Shown: positions 1-9,326 of the stretch, piece after piece
How positions within the stretch are numbered: the stretch's first letter is position 1
How the letters are laid out: each line of letters opens with the position of its first letter
Assembly (NCBI RefSeq): GCF_018991925.1
Contig: NW_024742485.1
Coordinates: 622,001 to 686,000 of the forward strand
Origin: Homarus americanus
Taxonomy: Eukaryota; Arthropoda; Malacostraca; Decapoda; Nephropidae
DNA: 64,000 nucleotides
Direction of reading: 5' to 3'
Position numbers and translations under genes: made by a program
Notes under the pieces: generated by a model
Databases searched by the model: none
Seen by the model: only the letters and a program-made list of their open reading frames with translations
Told to the model about the DNA's origin: nothing

Positions 1-1144
1 TCAAAAGCTGTTTACTTATTCACCATATTATTGATAATAATGCAGAGGTAAAATTATTTACTCATGAACTGGATATTACTTAGCAGTTTAAGCACCACAA
101 ATGACGTCAGATGAACGAAATTTATTTATGTATTTATTCATACCAAAACTCCAAAACAAATTCTGAATGCTTCCCAGAGACCTTTCTATACATTACCTAA
201 CCTAGCTTACCTGACCAAACCTACTTAACCTAACCCTACTTTGTAATAATAATAATGATATACAAATAATACAGTACATCAAAGATAATATTACTAGGTA
301 CAGTACTGTATTCCTATTATACTATAAAATTTAATAATAGTACAAAAATTTACTAATTATGTTGTCTCTATTATTAATCTTTACTTATATTATTAAAAAA
401 TACGATTAAATTAATAAATAATAACGTTAAGGTAAGGTTAAATAAGAAATTTTGTCTTCGGTATTTCATTATTTACATCGTTTAGTCACGATCATCTATA
501 TAACGTTTTCTCTACTCACGTTCGTTTAATATGATTTAAAAATTAATGCTGTAAAGATTAAAGTAATACGGTTGTATCCAAATTGGAAATAAATTCTAAA
601 ATAAACTTTATGGCAGGAAACTTAAACATGTGGAAAATTTTGTGTATTTTGAAAATAACATTACCTGTGATGGTAAATGTACGGAAGAAATTAAAACAAG
701 AATAGGGCAAGCAAGTTTTTATTTTAAATTTTCGATTCACAGTAGTAATAACTAATAAATGGTTGGTTGGTGATGCTTGTAACATTACATAAGTTATGGG
801 TGAGTCGTTTTCTATGCCTCGTCTGTCCTGGCATCTGGTGGGCTTTTTCACGACTACATTTTTATTCTTGGTCGGTTGTGGTAAATTTGTATTTTTATGT
901 ATATTTATGGTTAAATATTGTTAATTTTTAATATATTAATAAATAATTTGAGATTATTTAAAGTAAAATTGACGGCAAAAGACGAGTTAATATAATTTTC
1001 TCTGAATGATGCAAATAACAAGTGTCTCCCACCAAGCGCGAATTACCCGTTGTTTTTTACTCCTAGTATTCCAAGATAACCAAAATTTAAATGTGTGGTG
1101 TATTCTGTAGAGTCAATTAAACATGCCCCCCAAAAATCTGAGTT
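1..1144. other. AT-rich flanking DNA, no gene recognised
   Basis: This stretch is AT-rich with stops in all frames and no recognisable protein. It holds a few CCTAA-like words around 195-235 and one copy of the 12-bp palindrome TACAGTACTGTA (299-310). A 97-codon open frame on the minus strand (558-851) has no composition or motif suggesting a real gene. Confidence 0.6.
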
Positions 1145-1150
1145 TATAAA
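1145..1150 (+). promoter_or_regulatory. TATA-like box before candidate exon
   Basis: TATAAA lies 69 bases upstream of the ATG of the candidate exon at 1219. In such AT-rich DNA the hexamer is common by chance, and no initiator motif is clear downstream. It is listed only because of its position. Confidence 0.2.
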
Positions 1151-1218
1151 TCTACGCGCCTCGCATGACAAGGGGCTGTTAAGCTGTAGTGAGTGTGCAA
1201 GCAGGCGGGACGTTGATT

Positions 1219-1344
1219 ATGCCATCCCTTGCCAACACGGTTAATGAGTTTTTTAAAGCCAATAATCCGGAAGAATCAATAGCGGAGAATATTGCAACAT
1301 GCACAGCCGACCACGTACCCCTGGCCACTAGCGTCTTCGATACA
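1219..1344 (+). CDS. Candidate first coding exon of an unidentified gene
   Basis: An ATG at 1219 opens 42 codons with protein-like composition (starts MPSLANTVNEFF, ends TSVFDT), then meets ACA|GTGAGT, a good splice-donor match at 1345-1350. The same frame stops three codons later (TAA, 1351), as expected when an exon reads into an intron. An in-frame TAA at 1180 precedes the ATG. I do not recognise the peptide, and no partner exon is obvious downstream. The frame is short enough to be chance; codon use and the well-placed donor are the only support. Confidence 0.28.
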
Positions 1345-1350
1345 GTGAGT

Positions 1351-2690
1351 TAATTATGCTTTGTAATACGACTTATACGAAACACATCCGAATTTGATTG
1401 ACTCGATACTAATCGATTTTTAAATGTAGACTTAATACCGTATACGAGTACGGTAGGCGATAAAGATGTCTTGGTCAGTGGTCCAGCATATACAGTACTG
1501 TATACCAAATTAGTAGTTAGTAGTAAGGAAATACAGTACTGTACAGTCAAATTTAAAAACTAAAACTTCATCGTCGTTCATCAAATTTTCTAGTGTTTAC
1601 CGGTTAATATAAGTGATTTCTGTTTGTTAATTTATGTATTCATCTCTCTTGCAGTAGGATTACCCAACTAGACTATAAACTGACAAATTTGTCCAAAAGA
1701 AAGAGTACAGTAGTTGAATGTAGCTGTGAGGCGGAGTGAAAGAGTTGGCGAACTTATTTAACAACTCTTCACTGTTAAAGTCACCTTAATTAAGCCTGTA
1801 AATCAGGCAGCAACACTACAGCTTTCCAAAGCATATGAATTAGTATTCCCCTTTGTTTGAGTCGACAAATATTTTCAACTTTAGTCATCTCTATGCTCGA
1901 ATTTCTTAACAGAATGACTGAGAAAATATTTCCAACTCCCAGAAAACATTTTCCAACTTTCCCAAACACGCATTCCTCCAACTCGTTATTAACACAGCAG
2001 CTGATCAATATTATTAGTTGTCTTCCCAAATCAAAACTTAATTCTCGCATTTATTACCAGAAAAGGGGGATATTTATTCAAAGCCCTAGACACAATTGTT
2101 TCAAATACTTCCAACTTCAAGGTGAGGAAAACGAGGTGTACTCAGTCTCCCTCAGTGGGCCTCTGTCACCGATCACCAGCTTGTGTCAGTCAACCCCATG
2201 GCTGAGTCAGCTGTGATGGCCAGGCCGCGGAGAAAGCAGCCAGTGTTGATTCCGAGGTCACATGGCAGGCAGTGTACCACCACTTAATGCTTCTGAGTTA
2301 TCGGAGGGTGAATCTCGTTTAGAAAGTGACGTGAAGAGTATCTTCTGTAAACTAATGTACAGCAAACTGTTATTTACCCAATAACTAAACAAAAGACATT
2401 TCAAAGGCTATATATGTAAACATTTGTTCTCCAGATACACAGTTAACTGATGAAGAACTACAGGGTAATTTTTCATTCTAGAACCTTATGTATTATGTAG
2501 TAAGCATTTAGGGTTCAAGAATAAAAAAATTCCTGTATTAGGAATGTACTGTACGTACTAAACTAAACGTCCTACTGTATATACAAAGAGGAGAGGCAAT
2601 GTGGTCAGTACTCTACGACCGCAAAGTTAAGTACCCATATATAGCACACGTTCGGGCCATTTATGTCGGGAAGGCAAACCTCATTCCTCA
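1351..2690. other. Flanking DNA, no gene recognised
   Basis: No convincing gene is seen. Two copies of the palindrome TACAGTACTGTA lie at 1491-1502 and 1532-1543. Overlapping open frames on both strands around 1790-2216 lack recognisable domains and look like chance. Confidence 0.5.
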
Positions 2691-3055
2691 TCTAACCCTG
2701 AATTTTTGTACTAGGCCTAAGGTTTATTAGGCTAAGTTAGTTTTGGAGCTGGTAAAGTTAAGTAAGGTTACGGGTAGGTGAAGTTTGATTTAGGAATAGT
2801 TAGGTTACATTCGATAACGGGCAGATAAGGTTGAGTTTGGTTACGTGTAGATTAGGTCAAGTTAGGTAATGGGTAGGGTTGGTAAGTCGTTAGCTAAGAT
2901 CAGGTTAAGTTGAATTAGGCCAAGAGGCTAGGATAGGTTAAATTAGGCTAGGTGCAGGGTAAGTCAAGTTAGGTATGTAAAGTTAAGCTAAGGGTAGATT
3001 ATTTTAAGTTAGGCAAAGGGTAAGAGTATGTAAAGTTAAGTAAGGGTAGGGTGGG
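2691..3055. repeat. Degenerate TTAGG-like repeat patch
   Basis: Words such as AGGTTAGG, AAGTTAGGT and GGTTAAGTTAGG recur every 10-20 bases over about 360 bp, all on the plus strand. They look like a decayed interstitial array related to the arthropod telomere unit TTAGG. No coding potential is seen. Confidence 0.5.
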
Positions 3056-4545
3056 TTCCGGCCAGTCTCCGCCCAATCTCATTAACGCAAATGCTTCGCT
3101 AGTGTTACCAGATCCCTCTCTCTTGAGCAGCACCAATCCTGTATTCTGCTATCATCACAAGTTATAAAAGACAGAGTGAGGGGCAAAACTTAAATAAACC
3201 AAGTTTGGTTCTCTGAAGGCAAAACAAACTGACATAACGTTGACGCCTTGGTCTTATCCTCGTATGAAAGATAGTAACGTTAGCCCTCCCTCCCCCCCTC
3301 CTCCCTCCCCTCTCTTTCTCTGAGATTCCAAACACAAAACCTTACTACAGTATTATGCTTATTTATTTATCTCTCTACTCAGGTTAAATAAACAGATAAA
3401 GTGGTTGATTCCTCGCTAGTCGCTGATATGGAGCATTGTGGCAACCAGCGTCTTTAAGTCAAGAAGAGTTCCTAAATTACAGCGGCTGTAATTACTTGCG
3501 GTTACATCCATGAGGTGTGTTTTACAGGAGACTCTTAACTGTACACTTTATATCTTCATTGTGATATTTTTGCTTTTCTTTCACGTGTATTAAATTAGTC
3601 AGTATGTTACTCTAAGAAAAAAAAATACTTTATTGGAAAATATATGTGGACGGTTCAATGGTTTTCTTTAAGTAATATGAGATGATAGATAACAAAGGTT
3701 GATTCAAGTTTACCGAAAATAAACAAAAGGATAGTTAAGTATTATTTTGTGGTATCATTCAAATTCTTTATAATTTAAGCATTTCTTTTGCCAGTAATGA
3801 ATAACAAACCCTCTTAATTTGTATTCGTTTTTACCGGGAATGTTTCATGAAAGAGAAGTACAAGTAACATCAGAATGCAACAAAGGAATCTCCGGTATTT
3901 GGTGTTATTATGCCGCAAGCGTAGCGGTGGCTGCGGCGACTAGGCTGTCACGCCGCACTATTTTGACGGGGCTCATGTCGCGTGACTCACCCGCCTCCGA
4001 CACACCACCGCCCTGTATATTTATCCTCGTATGCTATTTTGGAATGTGTGCGTATATTTTAGAAAATATTTGATTGTTGATGTTATTTATTTATATTTGT
4101 ATTCCTATATCAGATTAATGTTGAAAGAGAATGCATTGCTGTATCCTAGACTAATACAGTAATGGTGTAATGTTGTGTCGGCCGTGATGACAGTGTCGCC
4201 CAATTCGTACACGGTGCGTCTGGCAAGCCGGGAGGTGATTTTACCATTCCTCTGCCCTCCACACTTTTGTTTATTCTTGAGCCGTTATTAACTTATATGT
4301 TAGCCATTAAATATTTTGTAAGTAAAGAGACTCGATGGGTAATTAGAGAACAAAACAAAATGTTCTGTAGGTATCGGGTTAAAGTTATGGCACATGGTAA
4401 GCAAACGGCATGCAAGGTAAGCTATCTTTGTGATTTGCCGGTTGCAATTTGTGTGGAAAAATTACGCAGTTTCATATCGTTTCGAAATGTGCTGTTTACT
4501 TGGTCCATTAATTATATGATCAATTCATAGCATAGCCATAATAAT
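3056..4545. other. Upstream region of the Ski gene, no gene recognised
   Basis: Mostly AT-rich sequence with two GC- and CpG-richer islets at about 3910-4015 and 4165-4260, which could be regulatory. Open frames at 3819-4073 and 4267-4530 show no known motif and no splice context. I see no repeat larger than short homopolymers. Confidence 0.45.
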
Positions 4546-4690
4546 TATATAAATATCAATGTTCTGTGAAATTAAGAGAAATGTAGATTTGGCAACACTG
4601 TGGGAGACGGCGGCTGAGCGGTGGCGGGAAGAAGAGTAGAGTAGACGAGAGGGGTTACAGCGACAGTAAGTGACGAGCCGCGATACAGGA

Positions 4691-4726
4691 ATGATGTTCG
4701 TGCGTCGCGGCTCAACACCGCAGTGA
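4691..4726 (+). other. Upstream ORF 1 in Ski leader (11 codons)
   Basis: ATGATG opens a short frame (MMFVRRGSTPQ, then TGA) in the presumed leader, 61 bases before the Ski start codon and ending before it. If transcribed it could lower translation of the main frame. It applies only if the mRNA starts upstream of 4691. Confidence 0.35.
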
Positions 4727-4734
4727 GTGCAGTG

Positions 4735-4752
4735 ATGATCATGTTGTGCTAG
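4735..4752 (+). other. Upstream ORF 2 in Ski leader (5 codons)
   Basis: ATG ATC ATG TTG TGC TAG forms a minimal upstream frame that ends 35 bases before the main start. It also contains a second in-frame ATG (4741). Together with ORF 1 it suggests translational damping of the co-repressor, which is an inference. Confidence 0.35.
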
Positions 4753-4787
4753 TGCGTAAAGTGCCCATTGTGCAGTAATTTGGCCTT

Positions 4788-6056
4788 ATGGCGACACCGG
4801 ACTACAGCCCGCTCCTAAAGCGAGTGCTTCGCTCCTACCAGAATGCAGCCATGACCAGTCTCCATGGGCCGGGACCTAACTCTTACCTGACCGACACGGG
4901 CGTGAATAAAAAGTTAGCCGAGTGTGATGAAGAACCTCCTTCAATCAAACTGCTTGATGCCCACACCAAGCAAGAGATATATAGGGAGGTGAGCTTCAAG
5001 AAGGCCTTGCTCTACGAGGACTCTCTTAAGAACAAAACGGTAGATATATGTCGGCGGTGTGTTGATGATAGCGAGTGTAGGCGGGCCTCACCACCCAGTC
5101 CGCCCACCAACCACACGCCCACCTCTCCCACAAGGGACCCACAGCCTCGCCTGCCAGATGTCAAAGACACCCCTGTAGATACCACTAGCACTGCCATCAG
5201 TTCTCCCACTGCCAGTGTCGTCCGGAACTCCGTCAGCGACACCTGCACCTCTGACAACTCCTCCAACACCACCAGCAGCGCCTCCAGCAGCAGTGGCGGT
5301 GCTGGTGGGTCATGGGTGGAGCCTGGGGTGTTCCTAGCCCCAGCGCCCTTCCCACCGCAGCCGTGGCCAGTGCTGGCTGTTGCAGACAAGGGATCCCCTG
5401 GGGCGGGACGAGGCCGAGAAGAGACCTTACTTGACGGGGAGCCTATTGCTTGCTTCAATGTGGGCGGGGAGAAACGGCTGTGCCTGCCGCAAATCCTCAA
5501 CACAGTGTTGCGGGAGTTCTCCCTCGGCCAGATCAACGCCGTGTGTGACGAACTCCGAATCTTCTGCTCCCGTTGCACGCCGTCCCAGTTGGAAGCCCTC
5601 CGAGTAGCGGGCGTCCTGCCTCACACTGCCAGGTCCTGTGGTCTCATCACCAACACGGACGCCCAGAGGCTAACTCAGGCGCTGCTACACGCCCACCCAA
5701 CCCGCGCCCCCGCCCCGGCACCCACACAGCCCCAAGACCATCCACACCTACGCGTCTATCACACCTGCTTCGGGAAGTGTAAAGGGCTGGTATGGGATGA
5801 CCTGTACACGAGTGCCGGCGCTGCCTGTATTGAGTGCGAGGAGTGCCGTGGCTTGTTCCCTCCGGCCCGCTTCGTCTGCCACGCCCACAGAGCACTAGAG
5901 AATCAGACTATCCACTGGGGTTTTGAAGCTGAACAGTGGCGCATCTATCTCTTGCTCGCTAAGGATCAGCAGCTGCCTCTCGAGAAGGCAGAGGCGCAAC
6001 TTAAAACCTTTAAGAATAAGTTTGACCCAGCTGGTGCCAATTACAAGCGCAAACAG
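4788..6056 (+). CDS. Ski/Sno family SMAD co-repressor, first coding exon
   Basis: This exon encodes 423 residues of a Ski/Sno nuclear co-repressor, which in animals binds SMADs and recruits N-CoR/HDAC to silence TGF-beta, activin or BMP targets. Residues 9-29 (LLKRVL to MTSLHGPG) match the N-terminal motif used by SKI to bind receptor SMADs. Residues about 100-212 are a Ser/Thr/Pro-rich linker, longer than in human SKI. Residues about 213-303 are the Dachshund-homology domain (GGEKRLCLPQIL, INAVCDEL, CGLIT). Residues about 320-415 are the SMAD4-binding zinc domain (YHTCFGKCKGL, a CxxCxxC at 347/350/353, HxH at 365/367, ALENQTIHWGF). The ATG is the first in frame after a TAA at 4776, and the conserved N-terminal motif supports it. 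The frame ends in YKRKQ at a CAG|GTAAGT donor, phase 0; reading on gives only seven intronic codons and a stop. The C-terminal coiled coil must lie in exons outside what I can see. One Ski/Sno gene is usual in arthropods (Snoo in Drosophila), but SKI versus SNO orthology is not decided here. Confidence 0.95.
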
Positions 6057-6062
6057 GTAAGT
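6057..6062 (+). other. 5' splice donor of the Ski exon
   Basis: CAG|GTAAGT is a perfect consensus donor placed exactly where homology to the SMAD4-binding domain ends (after YKRKQ). The intron interrupts the frame in phase 0. The matching acceptor is not identified in the window. Confidence 0.85.
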
Positions 6063-6743
6063 TTTCACTACAAAAAGTAACACCATTATTTTAAGCTTAA
6101 TCGTGAGTTTTAGCCGAAATGACGTAAAAAATAGATATATTCTTGACTTAATTGCTGCCAAACTCCAGCGTGTTGATCACCATAAGGTCACCTGCATATT
6201 ATTGATTGAACTTTCATCAAGGTCGCGGCACAGACTAAGGAGGGGAAACACCAACACATAATATGTATTATGAAACGGGCATTTTATTTTCCGTAGGTCG
6301 ATTTAAGGTGAATAGATACGGTGGCACGATTGTTCAGCGTAAAGTAATACTGTACTGTAATTAATAACATTTTGCACAGATAGTACATTATGTATTGTTA
6401 ATTTTATAAGAGTTGTTATTTTTCACTATATATATTTATTTATTTACCAATAAAATAGCATCCTTTACAAGCACGTACATTACCATCATACTGTGAGTTA
6501 CACAAGTCTTCCGGCATAAGAAACCACAGATAATTAATCACGACACTGCAGGTCGCGGCAGTAGGAGACGTCGCAATTGCACGTAACCTTCCTACTCCCC
6601 GGCCCCGCACCCTCCTCCCCTACCTACCAGATAGAGAGGTCCCGCCATCACAGTCCGGGAGACGGCGCCGAGCAGACAGACATCCTTGGGACTCCAGACG
6701 GCCCTGCTTGGGTGCCTGCGCTTACCTGCCAAATGCTTGCGTC
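6063..6743 (+). other. Start of presumed Ski intron 1, nothing notable
   Basis: AT-rich sequence with a GC-richer patch at about 6560-6720. There is no exon-like frame with acceptor and donor, and no tandem repeat. Confidence 0.5.
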
Positions 6744-6876
6744 ATGCAGGCTCACTCATTCCTTTTTCTCTCCAGTCTCGTGTATCTGTTTCGTTCTTTG
6801 TGGTAACTCGATAATCTCTCTCTCCAGACAAGAGACTGGAGAGATAAGAAAGATATAGGAATGAGGGAGCCTGCAT
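6744..6876. repeat. Imperfect inverted repeat (hairpin)
   Basis: The left arm (6744-6779) and right arm (6832-6876) are reverse complements: TCTCTCCAGTCTC pairs perfectly with 6832-6844, and a 20-base outer segment (ATGCAGGCTC...) pairs with one mismatch after a bulge of about 9 bases in the right arm. The loop is about 52 bases. It could be a small foldback element or an RNA hairpin in the intron; nothing distinguishes these. Confidence 0.6.
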
Positions 6877-8060
6877 ACGTGTTGTTTATACACTGTTGGA
6901 GCACATATTGCGAACTTTTTTATGGGGTAGTATTGTAATAAGTAATTCTTTTCTGCTCAATGACTAGCCTACGATATAATTGAATTTTTTTTTTTTTTTT
7001 TTTTTTTTCCTCTCCCCTTCTCTTGCGCTGCCGCGCACGATCCTTGTGTAAAAAAAGTGGTCGGTAGAAAGCCTGAGCAGACGGCAGGGGGAGACAGCCT
7101 TGGAGGTCCAGCAGGAGGCAGCCAACCGTGGTCGTCTACGGCTGGCTGTGTGTCTGCACGCGCGGGACACACCATTACCCCCACATTTTCCTCGTATCTT
7201 ACATGTGTGTGTTTTGTTTAAATGGTTTCAGATTGAATTTGTTGTCGACGTCGAAGATGTATATTTGTCCGATGTTTTATATATCCGGTATATACCTCGT
7301 ATCTTCCAGTGTACTCCACCAGGTTACCTCCAGTACCTCAAAATGATAGACCAAAGCAAGGACACTGGTGGGGTAATTGTTATTTCAGGACATAGTTGTT
7401 AAATGGTGTTTACAAGTAGAGTAAGGTCACAGTCACAACGAGTGGACATAACGGCATCACAAAGAACACTGACGCAGTTATTATATTATCTGTTTTTTGT
7501 TTTTTTTCTCACTTCTAACATGAGTTCTTGTTTGTTGTTGAGCCTGTGTTTAATGACTTAGTTTTTCCTTCTTCAAGATGCTTATCCCTTGGTGGAGTTA
7601 CACCTCTATATTCATCCCTAACACATTTCATTTGTTGTCGCCAGGGCTGTGTTGTTTATTTTTTACGATGCATTTTATATATGGCACTTGTGATTGAAAT
7701 TTATACTTTAACTTTGTGGTGTATAAAATGAAACCTATATATGGTATTTACAGTATACTATATCTTGTGGTTTTGGACAGTCTCATGTATTCTGTTTAGG
7801 TTCTTAAATCAGAGAGTATGTGTTTTAATTGCTGGTATTTAAATAATTGACACGGAGGGGGGGGTGGGGGATTGTTTTGTTATATGCTGTCCTCCTAAAA
7901 AGCGAAAACGAACTAAACCAACAGGAAGAGCCTCAATTGACCTTGAGGAGATAATACCTGTATCTTGTATGTGCAGTTTAATAACACTTCAAATCGTTTA
8001 ATATAAGTAAAAAGTGGAAATTTTTTTATCCGAATAATTCCTTAGTTAAAAGAAAAGAAT
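6877..8060 (+). other. Intronic sequence, no exon recognised
   Basis: AT-rich DNA with a T24 homopolymer at 6985-7008 and a G run at 7857-7869. A 100-codon open frame at 7100-7402 overlaps another in a different frame and shows no known motif, so I leave it out as a gene. Confidence 0.5.
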
Positions 8061-8147
8061 CACCTGAAGATTATACCCCCAGTTTTTAACCTAACCTAAC
8101 CTAACCACCCTAACGCTTTTGGGGGGGGGGTGATGTTAGGTTAGCGT
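8061..8147. repeat. Degraded copy of CACCTGAAGATTA foldback element
   Basis: CACCTGAAGATTA (8061-8073) is followed by CCCCC, a run of AACCT pentamers (8087-8106), ACCACCCTAACGCTTTTGGGG and TTAGGTTAGCG. The same ordered pieces make up the element at 18975-19144, so this is a second, rearranged copy. No protein is encoded. Confidence 0.6.
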
Positions 8148-8565
8148 AGAAAAGTATGTAATATATCTTCAAAACATGATTACTGAGGTTCATGAACTGT
8201 TGTGGGTAGGGGGATCTTATATAGTGGACCTCTCCCCCAGTCAAATTATCTCCCAGGGGATATTTACATGGGGAGGAAGGATGTTATTCTATACTGTATT
8301 ACTGTGAATTAATTGTATACTTAAAAACAACATCATGGAGACTCATCAAGGCTTACAGGTATTTGGTTAGCCTCAAGGTAGACGGTTCTGAAGCAGTATT
8401 GAATGGAAGTTGTAACACGAAATTGTCTTATTTACTGATACTTAAACATTTGTGCTTTTTCGTTCATTAGACTGGTGTAGTACAGGTGAGGGTGTTTAGG
8501 TCCGCTCTGCTGCTCCGAATAACTACATATATTTTTGTTGTTGTCTCACTTATTTTGCTTTAATT
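8148..8565 (+). other. Intronic sequence, no feature
   Basis: Unremarkable AT-rich sequence apart from short G and C runs at 8208-8265. I see no repeat or exon. Confidence 0.5.
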
Positions 8566-8661
8566 ATGAAGGCGGTGTTGTGGCTTCCTGATGTGTTCAC
8601 TCAATACCGGGAAATGTTTAAGGAGTGCGGGAGAATTTTCACAGAAACTTGGCTGCATGAG
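8566..8661 (+). CDS. Speculative exon-like frame ending at a donor
   Basis: ATG at 8566 starts a 38-codon frame with balanced composition (MKAVLWLPDVFTQYREM...). It contains a possible donor GAG|GTGAGG after residue 32 (8662-8667), followed soon by TGA. The frame is also open back to 8500, after a TTTAG acceptor-like word. It does not resemble Ski or any family I can name. It could be an alternative exon, a separate gene or chance. Confidence 0.18.
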
Positions 8662-8667
8662 GTGAGG

Positions 8668-9326
8668 CAGGTTCACTGATAAGCCACTACGATATATTAA
8701 CATTAAATACTCACTCGGATTTTTTTTATTAATGATTTTTTCTTCAGTGTAGGGATGTTTTTTTTAAGTTGTATTGGTATATTAATGTAGATGTAGTTAG
8801 TTATATATTACTATTTTAGGTTTAGTTAGGTATGGTAGTAGTTGGTACAGTAGTTATATGTATACCATCACATCCTCTCCCCAATGGTGTACAATACGCT
8901 CGGTTGTGTGTTAATCAGGGCACCAAGCAGAGAATTGTGGGTGTTAAATGGACACCCTTATGGTAGTAGTACAGTAGACGTATATATAGCGAGTTCAAGC
9001 TGTCCTGTACAAGCGGTCTTTTTTTGTTGACAATGTTATCCTAAAACAGCTTCGAGAAGAAAAAGTTAAGCTGTTTACCAAAACGGTAACAGCCTTGTCA
9101 CCAAGTGTGAACTGGTGACACTTAGAACCTTGGAGTGATCGTTGGTAACACTGCAGCTCCCAGACACGAGTTCATCTCTGTTAAGAAGAACAAGTAGTCG
9201 TGAAATTGATGGTAGTTCGTGGAGCGTTGATTATAAGACTCAGTGTAGTGAAACCAGGCGTCCGTTACCCTGGTGTAATAAATAGCAAGTCTAGAGTAGG
9301 CCGTGAGCGTCAGTCGTGAGGCCGTG
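8668..9326 (+). other. Intronic sequence, no feature
   Basis: AT-rich DNA with no exon or strong repeat. The first GGCCGTGAGCGT words that seed the next array appear from 9299. Confidence 0.5.

Larger units (their letters stand above)
4546..4787 (+). promoter_or_regulatory. Presumed Ski promoter and 5' leader
   Basis: A TATATAAA word sits at 4546-4553. From about 4590 the sequence turns abruptly GC- and CpG-rich up to the ATG, as expected for a core promoter and 5' UTR. A GTAAGT donor-like word at 4666-4671 could mark an alternative leader exon. The transcription start cannot be fixed from sequence alone. Confidence 0.4.

Noticed and set aside
1857..2216. 119-codon plus-strand open frame
   Set aside because: No motif, no splice context, and an overlapping minus-strand frame; likely chance.
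5012..5578. 188-codon open frame antisense to the Ski exon
   Set aside because: Shadow of a GC-rich real coding exon; the sense frame has clear homology and the antisense has none.
6057..6080. Ski frame read through to the stop at 6080
   Set aside because: The last seven codons lie past a perfect donor at the point where family homology ends; they are intronic.
7100..7402. 100-codon plus-strand open frame in the presumed intron
   Set aside because: No recognisable domain, overlaps a different frame and lacks conserved features.
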